The notes under the pieces are model-generated. The model made no database searches. It had not been told where the DNA came from and was given only the letters and a program-made list of their open reading frames with translations. From NCBI GenBank assembly GCA_019454915.1, contig JACFNM010000078.1, positions 1-14,307 of the forward strand: a stretch of 14,307 nt of DNA. The letters are read 5' to 3'. The translations under genes were made by a program, and so were the position numbers. Positions 6,998 to 14,307 of the stretch are shown here, one piece after another (position 1 is the first letter of the stretch; every line of letters begins with the position of its first letter). The DNA is from Chitinophagaceae bacterium (lineage in GTDB: Bacteria; Bacteroidota; Bacteroidia; Chitinophagales; Chitinophagaceae).

Positions 6998-7858
6998 TTA
7001 TTTCTTCCAGTCCACCATTACCTGCCTGGACTGCCCCAGTCCGTCAATGCCCAGTTCCACTACATCACCGGCACGTAAATAGATCGGTGCAGGCTTCTGT
7101 CCCAATCCCACGCCAGCCGGCGTTCCGGTAGAAATGATATCCCCGGGCAACAACGTCATAAACTCACTGATATAGGCAATCAGGAAAGGGATATTAAAAA
7201 TCAGGTTTTTACTGTTTCCGTCCTGCATGGTCTTCCCATTCACCTTGAGCCACAAGCGCAGATTATTGACGTCGCTGATTTCATCGGGAGTCGCCAGCCA
7301 GGGGCCCAGGGGAGCAAAAGTATCACAGCTCTTTCCCTTTACCCACTGTCCGCTACGTTCCAGCTGAAAAGCGCGCTCACTATAATCGTTATGCAGCGCA
7401 TAACCCGCCACATAATCCATAGCCTCTTTTTCCTCTATATAAGAAGCCTTTTTACCGATCACAACGGCCAGTTCCACCTCCCAGTCGGTTTTGGTACTGT
7501 TTCGCGGAATGACAACGTCATCATTGGGACCTACTATAGCCGTGGTGGATTTGAAAAAGATAATAGGTTCCTTCGGCAGATCCATATTACTTTCAGCAGC
7601 ATGATCAGAATAATTAAGTCCTATACAAATTAGCTTAGAAGGATTATTCAGCGGGGGACCGAGGCGCTCGGATGCACTGACTTCCGGACAAGCTGATTCA
7701 TTCGATTTCAGCCACTCACCTAATCTCCTGACTCCGTCAGTCGCAAAAAAATGGGGAGTAAAATCTTCGCCAAATGCTGATACGTCAATGCGTTTTCCAC
7801 TTTTCAGTTCAATACCCGGTTTTTCCTTTTCCGGGTATCCAAATCGAATTAGTTTCAT
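6998..7858 (-). CDS. FAH-family hydrolase, probable 2,4-diketo-3-deoxy-L-fuconate (or rhamnonate) hydrolase
   Basis: Enzymes of the fumarylacetoacetate hydrolase family cleave a C-C bond in beta-diketones. Members in this context split 2,4-diketo-3-deoxy-L-fuconate or -L-rhamnonate to pyruvate and L-lactate. The 286-residue product begins MKLIRFGYPEKEKPG, a typical start for this subgroup. It carries ICIGLNYSDHAAES (77-90), the metal ligands Glu127 and Glu129 in DWEVELAVVIG, Asp158 in HNDYSER, KGKSCDTFAPLGPW (174-187) and the glycine loop ISTGTPAGVGLG (242-253). It is the first gene of the minus-strand operon and is divergent from the split mutase, with 132 nt between the starts. No clear consensus promoter was found in that gap. 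The assignment to the deoxyhexose pathway relies on the mutarotase and lactonase downstream. Confidence 0.9.
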   Translation of the reverse strand: MKLIRFGYPEKEKPGIELKSGKRIDVSAFGEDFTPHFFATDGVRRLGEWLKSNESACPEVSASERLGPPLNNPSKLICIGLNYSDHAAESNMDLPKEPIIFFKSTTAIVGPNDDVVIPRNSTKTDWEVELAVVIGKKASYIEEKEAMDYVAGYALHNDYSERAFQLERSGQWVKGKSCDTFAPLGPWLATPDEISDVNNLRLWLKVNGKTMQDGNSKNLIFNIPFLIAYISEFMTLLPGDIISTGTPAGVGLGQKPAPIYLRAGDVVELGIDGLGQSRQVMVDWKK

Positions 7859-7990
7859 AAATCTTCAGTTTTTGAGTGGACTAAGCTACTTCCAATTTCG
7901 GTGCAAGCCAAACGATTTTTTAGCAGTGGTCGAAAAAGCACGCATGCTAAAGGATTTGAGTTAATTTTAGGCATCCTTAAATGAATCCGG
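7859..7990. other. divergent intergenic region between the sugar operon and the split mutase
   Basis: Two oppositely transcribed units start from this 132-nt gap, so both promoters and any shared regulator sites should be here. No full TTG-N19-TAnnTTTG is present on either strand. The nearest resemblance is TAATTTTA (7962-7969, plus strand), one base off the -7 consensus and without a -33 partner. A TAGCA/TGCTA inverted repeat (7921-7925 and 7945-7949) is too short to call. Confidence 0.3.
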
Positions 7991-9424
7991 ATGAAGTTGA
8001 ACAGGGAGAACAGAGTCAGAATAGTAACGGCTGCGAGCCTTTTTGACGGGCACGACGCCGCTATCAATGTTATGCGCAGAATTATGCAGTCCAAAGGTGC
8101 AGAAGTGATTCATTTAGGGCATAACCGTTCGGCTGAGGAAATCGTGAAATGTGCCATTGAAGAAGACGTGCACGGCATAGCCGTTAGCAGTTACCAGGGT
8201 GGTCATATCGAATTCTTTCAATACATGAAAGACCTGCTTGACCAGGCGGGATGCAATCATATCAAAATTTTCGGTGGGGGCGGCGGCACTATCCTTCCGC
8301 AGGAAGGGGAACAACTTCTCCGGTATGGTATCACCCGAATATATAACCCGGATGATGGCAGAAACATGGGGTTAGAAGGTATGATAGAAGAGGTAATCGG
8401 TGTTTGTCAGTCTGTATCTCTTCTTCAGCCTGACTTTGACCAGGGCAGCCTGGAATGGAAGGACAAAAAAGACAGCCGGAAAATTGCGAGAGCCATCACT
8501 CTCGCTGAAAAAGGAGCGGACCACTCCGGATTACTAAACGATATCCGTATTAAAGAGATAAAGAATATACCGGTTATCGGCATCACCGGTACGGGAGGCG
8601 CCGGTAAATCTTCGGTAGTGGACGAAATTGCGAGGCGGTACCTGCGTGCCTTCCCGGACAAGACTATTGCTATTATTTCCATTGACCCCAGCAGAAAAAA
8701 AACAGGAGGTGCTTTATTAGGCGACAGGATAAGAATCAATACTGCTTCTGATAAACGGGTATATATGCGCTCTCTCGCCACCAGAGAAGATAATGCGGCG
8801 ATTAGCAGGGTAGCACAGGAGGCTATTGCTATCTGCAAGGCTGCGGGTTATGATTGTATTATCCTTGAAACGGCGGGTGTGGGACAAAGCGATGTGAGCG
8901 TTACCGATTATTGCGACGTCAGTATCTACGTGATGACCCCGGAATATGGAGCAGCTTCTCAACTCGAAAAAATCAATATGCTTGATTACGCGGATATTAT
9001 CGCGATTAATAAATTTGATAAGGCCGGTGCAGAAGACGCATTACATGATGTCAGGAAACAGTATAAGCGTAACCATACATTATTCTCCGCTTCAGACGAT
9101 GAATTGCCTGTTGTAGGTATTTGTGCTCATACTTTTAACGACAGGAGACTCAACCGCTTCTTCCACTTGCTGATGAATAAAATAAAGGGAAAGACCGGCG
9201 TCAATTGGGCAGTTGCACCCGAAGAAAAACGGCTTAGCGAAGAAGGGGCATCTGATAATATTATTATCCCCGCGCGAAGGATTCGTTATCTCAGCGAGAT
9301 AAGCGACTACATCCGGTCTTATAACAACGGCGTGAAAGAGCAAAGCCAGTTAGCTTCTCAGCTCTATCAGTTGCAGGGCGCTATGGCGCTTCTTAAAGAC
9401 ACCGAAAATGAAAACGAATCTTAA
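7991..9424 (+). CDS. IcmF N-terminal half: B12-binding domain fused to MeaI G-protein chaperone
   Basis: This is the front half of a fused isobutyryl-CoA mutase (IcmF) encoded as its own gene of 477 residues. Residues about 8-140 are the adenosylcobalamin-binding domain, with FDGHDAA (His21 would be the lower cobalt ligand), the SSYQGGH segment (66-72) and GGGGGTI (95-101). Residues about 190-400 are the P-loop GTPase that loads and protects the cofactor. It has GTGGAGKSS (Walker A, Lys206), the Mg-binding segment IDPSRKKTGGALLGDRIR (231-248), ETAGVGQSD (293-301) and NKFD (340-343). The C-terminal RYLSEISDYIRSYN and QLYQLQGAMALL correspond to the helical linker that in IcmF leads into the mutase barrel, but a TAA stop follows. 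The start ATG lacks a strong ribosome site. The mutase half follows after 25 nt. It differs from plain MeaB by the attached B12 domain. Confidence 0.92.
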   Translation: MKLNRENRVRIVTAASLFDGHDAAINVMRRIMQSKGAEVIHLGHNRSAEEIVKCAIEEDVHGIAVSSYQGGHIEFFQYMKDLLDQAGCNHIKIFGGGGGTILPQEGEQLLRYGITRIYNPDDGRNMGLEGMIEEVIGVCQSVSLLQPDFDQGSLEWKDKKDSRKIARAITLAEKGADHSGLLNDIRIKEIKNIPVIGITGTGGAGKSSVVDEIARRYLRAFPDKTIAIISIDPSRKKTGGALLGDRIRINTASDKRVYMRSLATREDNAAISRVAQEAIAICKAAGYDCIILETAGVGQSDVSVTDYCDVSIYVMTPEYGAASQLEKINMLDYADIIAINKFDKAGAEDALHDVRKQYKRNHTLFSASDDELPVVGICAHTFNDRRLNRFFHLLMNKIKGKTGVNWAVAPEEKRLSEEGASDNIIIPARRIRYLSEISDYIRSYNNGVKEQSQLASQLYQLQGAMALLKDTENENES

Positions 9425-9438
9425 AATAAAAGATTAAC

Positions 9439-9441
9439 AGG
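9439..9441 (+). promoter_or_regulatory. ribosome binding site of the mutase-half gene
   Basis: The AGG within AACAGG lies 8 nt before the ATG at 9450. It matters because it supports independent initiation of the second mutase gene rather than readthrough from the first. Confidence 0.45.
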
Positions 9442-9449
9442 TTTGTTGA

Positions 9450-11420
9450 ATGAGTACTACGGGTATGCGGTCAATACTAAAACATAAATACGATGAAATA
9501 GAAAAGCGGCTTCGTCCCGAAACGAAAAAGCTTTTGGATGAATGGAAGGAGCTTAGAAAAAAATATGAGTCGGAGGAGTTGGAATACACTGTTCGCGGTG
9601 AGACCATCCGGCAGCCGATGACTACCTTATCACTAAGCGGGACAACCATTCCTAAGGTGGTACTTCCTTCCTATAAAGACTGGGGAGATATTGTTCAATG
9701 GCTGATGCAGGAAAATGTACCCGGGGCTTTCCCCTATACAGCGGGCGTATACGAACTAAAGCGGCAGGGGGAAGATCCAACGCGCATGTTTGCCGGCGAG
9801 GGCTGCCCCGAGCGAACCAATAAACGGTTTCATTACGTATCCGCAGGACAACCTGCAAAACGCCTATCCACAGCTTTTGACAGCGTCACTCTATATGGAG
9901 AAGACCCCGATTACCGGGCGGATATATACGGAAAAATCGGCAATGCAGGCGTTAGTGTTGCCACCGTTGATGACGCCAAGAAATTATACAGCGGCTTTGA
10001 TCTCTGCGATCCGGCCACTTCAGTGAGCATGACCATTAATGGCCCTGCACCCATCATGCTGGCATTTTTTATGAATGCGGCCATTGATCAGCAATGTGAA
10101 AAGTGGATAACCGCCAATGATGCCTGGGAAAACGTGGAAGCGGCAAGAAAAAGAATCTATGCGTCGCTGCCCTCTCCCGCTTATCATAACCCTGGTAATT
10201 CGGGAAGCCTCCCGGATGGTCATAGTGGATTAGGACTGCGCATATTAGGGTTAAGCGGAAAGGATGTGCTGCCCCGTGAGATTTACGAAAACATAAAGAA
10301 AGACACCCTCCGGACCATCCGGGGGACTGTGCAGGCAGATATTCTGAAGGAAGACCAGGCGCAAAACACCTGTATCTTTTCTACGGAGTTTGCTCTGAGA
10401 ATGATGGGGGATGTTCAGGAGTCTTTCATACGGAATAAGGTCAGAAATTTCTACAGCATCAGTATCAGCGGATACCACATGGCGGAGGCCGGAGCCAATC
10501 CGATTACTCAACTGGCATTCACTCTCGCCAACGGATTTACTTATGTGGAATATTTTTTGAGTCGCGGAATGCACATTGATGCTTTTGCGCCCAACCTCTC
10601 TTTCTTCTTCAGCAACGGCATGGACCCCGAATACAGTGTTATCGGCAGGGTGGCAAGAAGAATCTGGGCAAAAGCCATTCGGTTTTTGTATCAGGGTAAT
10701 GAACGTTCTCAAAAACTGAAGTACCATATCCAGACCAGCGGACGAAGCCTGCACGCACAGGAGATCGAATTCAATGATATCCGGACAACGCTGCAAGCCC
10801 TGTATGCTATTTATGACAATTGCAACTCCTTACATACGAACGCGTATGATGAAGCCATTACTACGCCTACGGAAGAAAGTGTGAGGCGGGCAATTGCCAT
10901 TCAACTTATTATCAACCGTGAATTGGGCTCGGCCAAAACTGAAAATTTTTTACAGGGCAGTTTTGCCGTGGAAACCCTAACGGATTTAGTAGAAGAAGCG
11001 GTGTTGGCCGAGTTTGACCGTATCTCCAACAGGGGCGGAGTATTGGGCGCCATGGAAAGAATGTATCAGCGCAATAAAATTCAGGAAGAAAGTCTGCGCT
11101 ACGAAAACCTGAAGCACAGCGGAGAGCTACCATTAGTGGGTGTTAACACCTTTCTGGATAAGAAGGGCAGCCCCACCATCCTGCCCGATGAAGTCATCCG
11201 CAGTACGAAAGAAGAAAAGGAACAGCAAATCAATAATACACTAGCTTTCCGGAAACGAAATGAATACCAGGCGGACGAAAAGTTACAGGCGCTTAAAACG
11301 GCAGCGGGCACGTCGGAAAATCTTTTTGATGTATTATTGGATACGGTCAATTATTGTACTCTTGGCCAAATCACCCATGCCCTCTATGAAGTAGGCGGGC
11401 AGTATAGGAGGAATATGTAA
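9450..11420 (+). CDS. IcmF C-terminal half: isobutyryl-CoA mutase catalytic (TIM-barrel) subunit
   Basis: This 656-residue mutase domain catalyses the radical rearrangement of isobutyryl-CoA and n-butyryl-CoA, using cofactor held by the partner protein. Residues 1-60 are a charged helical linker ([16 protein letters not shown]). The barrel follows with [13 protein letters not shown] (88-100), TRMFAGEG (Phe114), [20 protein letters not shown] (Gln305), [14 protein letters not shown] (His343) and [18 protein letters not shown]. Its C-terminus is the conserved GGQYRRNM. Phe114 and Gln305 align with the Phe/Gln pair of isobutyryl-CoA mutases, where methylmalonyl-CoA mutase has Tyr/Arg, so methylmalonyl-CoA is an unlikely substrate. 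It lacks its own B12 and GTPase domains, which are encoded by the gene 25 nt upstream. The ATG is directly preceded by in-frame TGA and, slightly upstream, TAA. The two products together total 1133 residues, the size expected of one fused IcmF. Confidence 0.93.
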   Translation: MSTTGMRSILKHKYDEIEKRLRPETKKLLDEWKELRKKYESEELEYTVRGETIRQPMTTLSLSGTTIPKVVLPSYKDWGDIVQWLMQENVPGAFPYTAGVYELKRQGEDPTRMFAGEGCPERTNKRFHYVSAGQPAKRLSTAFDSVTLYGEDPDYRADIYGKIGNAGVSVATVDDAKKLYSGFDLCDPATSVSMTINGPAPIMLAFFMNAAIDQQCEKWITANDAWENVEAARKRIYASLPSPAYHNPGNSGSLPDGHSGLGLRILGLSGKDVLPREIYENIKKDTLRTIRGTVQADILKEDQAQNTCIFSTEFALRMMGDVQESFIRNKVRNFYSISISGYHMAEAGANPITQLAFTLANGFTYVEYFLSRGMHIDAFAPNLSFFFSNGMDPEYSVIGRVARRIWAKAIRFLYQGNERSQKLKYHIQTSGRSLHAQEIEFNDIRTTLQALYAIYDNCNSLHTNAYDEAITTPTEESVRRAIAIQLIINRELGSAKTENFLQGSFAVETLTDLVEEAVLAEFDRISNRGGVLGAMERMYQRNKIQEESLRYENLKHSGELPLVGVNTFLDKKGSPTILPDEVIRSTKEEKEQQINNTLAFRKRNEYQADEKLQALKTAAGTSENLFDVLLDTVNYCTLGQITHALYEVGGQYRRNM

Positions 11421-11436
11421 TTCCTATATGGTGCGA

Positions 11437-11762
11437 TTAAAAGAGGATACTCATACTTGAAAACCTGCCATGCAGTTTACATACTTTTGAAAAAACGATA
11501 ATCCACTTCAAACAGGCGGTTAGCATATTGGCCAGTCTGAACTCTTCCGACCGGCCTTATAATTTTCCCTGAACAAAAGCTCCAGGTCATCTTTGGCCTG
11601 CTCAAGTAATTCCTCTTCGCCATAAGTTTTGTCAAAATAATTGACCGACAGATAATCGTGAAAATCTTTGTCGCCTGAAGCCGCTTTCGATACCAGTTTT
11701 TCAAGGTCCTTTTTTGACAACCCCGTTATTCCGTCAGATATAGCAGGATTTATTTTGGGCAT
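11437..11762 (-). pseudogene. frameshifted and probably 3'-truncated hypothetical gene
   Basis: The intact 5' part encodes MPKINPAISDGITGLSKKDL and on to about residue 70 (ENYKAG), then stops after 80 codons at 11520. From 11550 another frame continues sensibly as SEEFRLANMLTACLK and FSKVCKLHG, to TAA at 11437-11439. One lost base near 11550-11552 joins the two. From memory, Bacteroidota hypothetical proteins of about 180 residues start with MPKINPAI and continue through a SEEL-LANML-AC--RIN-FSKVCK-like segment, so the tail after about residue 107 also seems lost. This is recollection, not a search. The remnant is 33 nt downstream of the aminotransferase gene on the same strand, and its end lies 16 nt from the convergent mutase gene. 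No known domain or function was recognised. If no homologue matches the second frame, the 80-codon ORF (11520-11762) should be called as a small gene instead. Confidence 0.6.
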
Positions 11763-11795
11763 AATTTTTACTTTTCTTCCTTCGGTTATTAATGG

Positions 11796-12944
11796 TTAGT
11801 GAACCCGTGCCAGCCTTTCCACTGCCCTTTGTAAGGTCTCTTCTTTCTTGCAGAAGCAAAACCGGAGAACCTTATTGTCAACTGGCGTATTGTAAAATGC
11901 CGAAACGGGTATACTTGCAACGCCGTATTCTTTGGTGATGCGAATGGCGAAATCAATTTCTTTCTCTTCACTGAAATGACCGTAACTGCCGAGTATAAAA
12001 TAGCTGCCGTGGGAGTGGTGCATTTTAAATGGCGTTTGTTTCATCAGGTCGAGGAAGTAATCTCTTTTCTGCTGAATAAGGGTGCCCAAACTCAGATATG
12101 CTTCTTTCTTCTTTAAAAAATTGGCAAGCGCAACCTGTTTGGGAGTATCGGTAGAAAAACAATTGAACTGATGAACTTTCCTGAATTCTTTCATCAGGTG
12201 TTCGGGAGTTACACAATAGCCTATTTTCCATCCGGTGCAGTGATACACTTTTCCGAATGAAAAACAAACAAAACTTCTTTCCCGTAGTTCCGGATACCGC
12301 AACATGCTCTCGTGAGCCTGTCCGTCAAAAATGATGTGCTCGTACACCTCATCGCTTAAAATATAGATTTCCTGCTCTCTCACCAGACTCTTCAGTTCCT
12401 GAATGTCTTCGCGGCTCAGGATGCTGCCGGTAGGATTATGGGGTGAGTTCAGCATAATCATCCGCGTGCGTGGCGTGATGGCTTTTCGAACCAACTCCCA
12501 ATCAATAGTGTAATGGGGAAATTGTAAAGGAATCAGGATAGGGACGGCATGGTTGATAAGGATATTCGGAATATAACTATCGTAACCGGGTTGAAAAACA
12601 ATCACTTCATCTCCGGGCTGTAAGATGCTGGTGAGGGAAGTGTAGATGGCGTAGGTACCTCCTGGAGTAATCGTTATTTCTGTTTCGGGGTTGACGGGGT
12701 TCTTATATAAATCGAGTATTTTCTCGGCTATTATTTCACGCAGAGGCACATAACCGTTCATGTGGGCGTACTGATTATGCCCTTTTAGCATGGCCTCATT
12801 CACCCGGGCAATCAGTGCATCACTCATCTGAAAATCGGGGAAACCCTGTCCGAGATTCACAGCATCACATTCCTTAGCGAGCGAACTCATCACCGTGAAA
12901 ATGGTGGTGCCAACCTGCGGAAGTTTTGAACTTAGCGATGACAT
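11796..12944 (-). CDS. PLP-dependent aminotransferase, YbdL-like (methionine/kynurenine type)
   Basis: This fold-type I class I/II aminotransferase is close in sequence to E. coli YbdL, a methionine aminotransferase, and to kynurenine/glutamine transaminases. The start is taken at 12944, giving MSSLSSKLPQVGTTIFTVMS (382 residues, against about 386 for YbdL). A longer frame from 12995 would add 17 unconserved residues and overlap the upstream gene by 34 nt. Motifs in the 382-residue numbering are NLGQGFPDF (30-38), NSPHNPTG (166-173, Asn170), SDEVYEH (197-203, Asp198 and Tyr201), and SFGKVYHCTGWKIGYC with the PLP-binding Lys232. LRFCFCK near the end holds the substrate-carboxylate Arg. It is 17 nt downstream of the LOG-family gene and likely cotranscribed. 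A role in methionine salvage or aromatic amino acid transamination is inferred only from the family. Confidence 0.9.
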   Translation of the reverse strand: MSSLSSKLPQVGTTIFTVMSSLAKECDAVNLGQGFPDFQMSDALIARVNEAMLKGHNQYAHMNGYVPLREIIAEKILDLYKNPVNPETEITITPGGTYAIYTSLTSILQPGDEVIVFQPGYDSYIPNILINHAVPILIPLQFPHYTIDWELVRKAITPRTRMIMLNSPHNPTGSILSREDIQELKSLVREQEIYILSDEVYEHIIFDGQAHESMLRYPELRERSFVCFSFGKVYHCTGWKIGYCVTPEHLMKEFRKVHQFNCFSTDTPKQVALANFLKKKEAYLSLGTLIQQKRDYFLDLMKQTPFKMHHSHGSYFILGSYGHFSEEKEIDFAIRITKEYGVASIPVSAFYNTPVDNKVLRFCFCKKEETLQRAVERLARVH

Positions 12945-12961
12945 GAGGAGGGGTAAAAAAG

Positions 12962-13699
12962 CTATAGGTGAAAGAATCTTCTCTCGAACAGCCATTTAGC
13001 CGGCCTGGGTTCTGCATACTTGAGGCCAAATTGATCGATACTGTATTTTTTGATGTGGACAATTGCCTCCTCTATCGAATCGGTGAGTAACACTAAATCA
13101 GGATCGGCAGGCGCGATGGTTCCTGCTTTTTTCAACTCTTCGATATAGTTCATCAGTTTCTCATGAAAATCTTTACAAAAGATGATGATGGGAAATTTTT
13201 CGATCACCCCGGTTTGCACAAGGGTTAACGATTCAAACAGTTCATCGAGCGTGCCAAAACCGCCGGGCATCACCACAAAAGCATAAGAGTATTTTATGAG
13301 CAACGTTTTCCGAACAAAGAAGTAGCGAATATTGACCCATTTGTCTAAGTAAGGATTGGCAAACTGCTCGTGGGGTAAGATAATATTGCACCCGACAGAA
13401 CGTCCGCCAACGTCTTTTGCACCGCGGTTGGCCGCTTCCATGATGCCGGGCCCGCCGCCGGTCATGATGGTGAATCCTAATTTGGCTATGGCGGATGATA
13501 AATTGCGGGTAAGTTTATAATAAGGCTCCTCTTCATGAAAACGTGCCGAGCCGAATATGGTTACACAAGGGCCGGCGAAATGCAGGGCCCTAAACCCCCG
13601 TATGAATTCCCAGGCAACTTTTATTACAAATTTGAACTCCTGCCATCTCGATTGAGGACCGTCTAAGAAGCGTATTTCCGCTTTAGTGCCTTTTGCCAT
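12962..13699 (-). CDS. LOG family protein (putative nucleoside 5'-monophosphate phosphoribohydrolase)
   Basis: This Rossmann-fold protein of the TIGR00730/LOG family has members that hydrolyse cytokinin riboside monophosphates or other nucleotides to base plus ribose 5-phosphate; many are misnamed lysine decarboxylases. The diagnostic motifs are both present: GGGPGIMEAANRGA (about 82-95) and PGGFGTLDE (about 145-153). The ATG at 13699 gives 245 residues. The frame extends two codons to a TTG that is less likely to be the start. The N-terminal approximately 45 residues, including RWQEFKFVIKVAWEFIRGF, form a helical extension before the Rossmann core. It is the first gene of a minus-strand unit with the aminotransferase and the decayed gene. 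The natural substrate is unknown. Confidence 0.9.
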   Translation of the reverse strand: MAKGTKAEIRFLDGPQSRWQEFKFVIKVAWEFIRGFRALHFAGPCVTIFGSARFHEEEPYYKLTRNLSSAIAKLGFTIMTGGGPGIMEAANRGAKDVGGRSVGCNIILPHEQFANPYLDKWVNIRYFFVRKTLLIKYSYAFVVMPGGFGTLDELFESLTLVQTGVIEKFPIIIFCKDFHEKLMNYIEELKKAGTIAPADPDLVLLTDSIEEAIVHIKKYSIDQFGLKYAEPRPAKWLFERRFFHL

Positions 13700-13722
13700 A
13701 CCCAATTAATTGTTTTATCTTC

Positions 13723-13730
13723 CAAACCTA
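13723..13730 (-). promoter_or_regulatory. -7 promoter element upstream of the LOG gene
   Basis: The minus-strand TAGGTTTG is a full match to TAnnTTTG and lies 24 nt before the ATG, predicting a short leader. The -33 region at 19 nt spacing does not read TTG, and a T/A tract occupies the spacer, so the call is tentative. Confidence 0.4.
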
Positions 13731-13905
13731 CCGGATTTTTTTTAAAAACATCCTGCCCGTTTGAGACAATATGTCATTATGGGATAGATTATTATAAATA
13801 ATTGATTATCATTGTTATATTCAGTCATTTATTCGCGGATTCCATTATTTTCAGGTTGTGAATGAAATGGCATCTATTTTGACTTTTAAATTAAAATATT
13901 AGGAT

Positions 13906-14307
13906 ATGAAGATTAAAACAGAGGAAAGAATCATCCTCCCTAAAGAGATGATTGTGGGGGATCCTGATGCAAAAGTGCTGATAGTAGAATATGGCGATTA
14001 TGAAAGTTCGGAAACAGCAAAGATCCATCATTTAATACTCCAGTTATTGGAAAGGTACGCAGGAAAGATTAAATATAACTTTCGCCATTTTCCACTCACG
14101 CGAATTCATCAGCGTTCATTTAAAGCTGCGGAAGCGGCAATAGCTGCAGGGCAGGAAGGGAAATTCTGGGAAATGCACAACATTTTGTTGAAGCATCAAC
14201 GGACTTTGGGTACTATCAGCCTGAAAGGCTATGCACGGGATGCAGGCGTAACCGCCAAGAGTTTTCTGGATGATTTAATGAATTCGAAGTACGGTTGGTA
14301 TGTGAGG
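13906..14307 (+). CDS. DsbA-like thioredoxin-fold protein lacking the CxxC motif, 3' end missing
   Basis: The first 134 residues are visible; the gene runs off the right edge. The sequence follows DsbA/DSBA-oxidoreductase proteins of the type also found fused to NhaA antiporters: VGDPDAKVLIVEYGDYE (17-33), NFRHFPLTRIHQRSFKAAEAA (59-79) and GKFWEMHNILL (85-95). Where relatives read YGDxECPYCG, this protein has Ser34-Ser35-Glu36-Thr37, so both active-site cysteines are absent. There is no signal peptide, suggesting a cytoplasmic protein, as in many stand-alone members. It cannot act as a normal disulfide oxidoreductase; a binding or glutathione-independent role, or decay, are alternatives. The cis-Pro loop is beyond the window. 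The 200-nt upstream gap is A+T-rich and holds a perfect ATTATT/AATAAT dyad (13788-13802); only a weak promoter match (TTTG at 13760, TAGATTAT at 13785, spacer 21) was found. Confidence 0.82.
   Translation, partial: MKIKTEERIILPKEMIVGDPDAKVLIVEYGDYESSETAKIHHLILQLLERYAGKIKYNFRHFPLTRIHQRSFKAAEAAIAAGQEGKFWEMHNILLKHQRTLGTISLKGYARDAGVTAKSFLDDLMNSKYGWYVR

Noticed and set aside
8425..8838. 137-codon minus-strand ORF
   Set aside because: Antisense to the GTPase domain; its low-complexity Leu/Ile/Ala/Ser composition is typical of shadow frames.
9422..9450. Programmed frameshift or sequencing error joining the two IcmF halves
   Set aside because: Several stops occur in both relevant frames in 25 nt and the second gene has its own start and AGG site, so no single shift restores a fusion.
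10251..10796. 181-codon minus-strand ORF
   Set aside because: Lies entirely antisense to conserved mutase motifs and has no family features.
11461..11479. Hairpin around CTGC-CAT-GCAG in the gap after the mutase gene
   Set aside because: Only four contiguous core pairs, a bulge, and no clean T-run; it also falls inside the recovered second frame of the pseudogene.
4982..13900. 17-bp identical string TTTTAAATTAAAATATT at 4982-4998 and 13884-13900, each close to a gene start
   Set aside because: Composed only of A and T and oppositely oriented relative to the two genes; best explained by A+T-rich leaders.

Overview
The window looks like a chromosomal segment from the phylum Bacteroidota, most likely a Chitinophagaceae-type soil or sediment bacterium; the family-level placement is inference. 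Evidence for the phylum: promoter elements fit the Bacteroidetes sigma-factor pattern TTG-N19-TAnnTTTG, most starts lack strong Shine-Dalgarno sites, and several genes are typical of the phylum (a DUF2911 lipoprotein, a Cys-rich PSP1/RicT protein, and an IcmF-like mutase with the sequence style of that group). I saw no insertion sequence, phage, CRISPR array, tRNA or rRNA.

Layout. Positions 1-2141 (minus strand): an ACP phosphodiesterase-like protein, a DUF2911 lipoprotein, and the 5' part of fabH, which runs off the left edge. Positions 2142-2915 contain no convincing protein gene. They do hold a consensus promoter, a hairpin at the predicted transcript start and a strong rho-independent terminator about 265 nt downstream, all on the plus strand: a candidate small RNA of unknown class. 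ricT follows on the plus strand (2916-4136).

Positions 4194-7858 (minus strand) form a five-gene catabolic operon. Read in transcription order it encodes an FAH-family diketo-deoxy-sugar acid hydrolase, an L-fucose/L-rhamnose mutarotase, an exported SGNH hydrolase, a sugar lactonase and a short-chain dehydrogenase. Together these cover most of the non-phosphorylating (oxidative) route from a 6-deoxyhexose such as L-fucose to pyruvate plus lactate. The sugar-acid dehydratase and a second dehydrogenase must be elsewhere, if the pathway is complete.

Positions 7991-11420 (plus strand) hold an adenosylcobalamin-dependent acyl-CoA mutase of the IcmF type. Instead of the usual single polypeptide of about 1100 residues it is two adjacent genes: a B12-binding domain plus G-protein chaperone, and a mutase barrel. 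The substrate-pocket Phe and Gln of isobutyryl-CoA mutases are retained.

Positions 11437-13699 (minus strand): a LOG-family nucleotide phosphoribohydrolase-like gene, a YbdL-type methionine/kynurenine aminotransferase, and a frameshifted remnant gene. At the right edge (13906 onward, plus strand) is the start of a DsbA-like thioredoxin-fold protein whose CxxC active site has become Ser-Ser-Glu-Thr.

The most unusual items are the split isobutyryl-CoA mutase, the orphan promoter-hairpin-terminator unit, the DsbA-like protein without cysteines, and the decayed gene with a precisely placeable frameshift.
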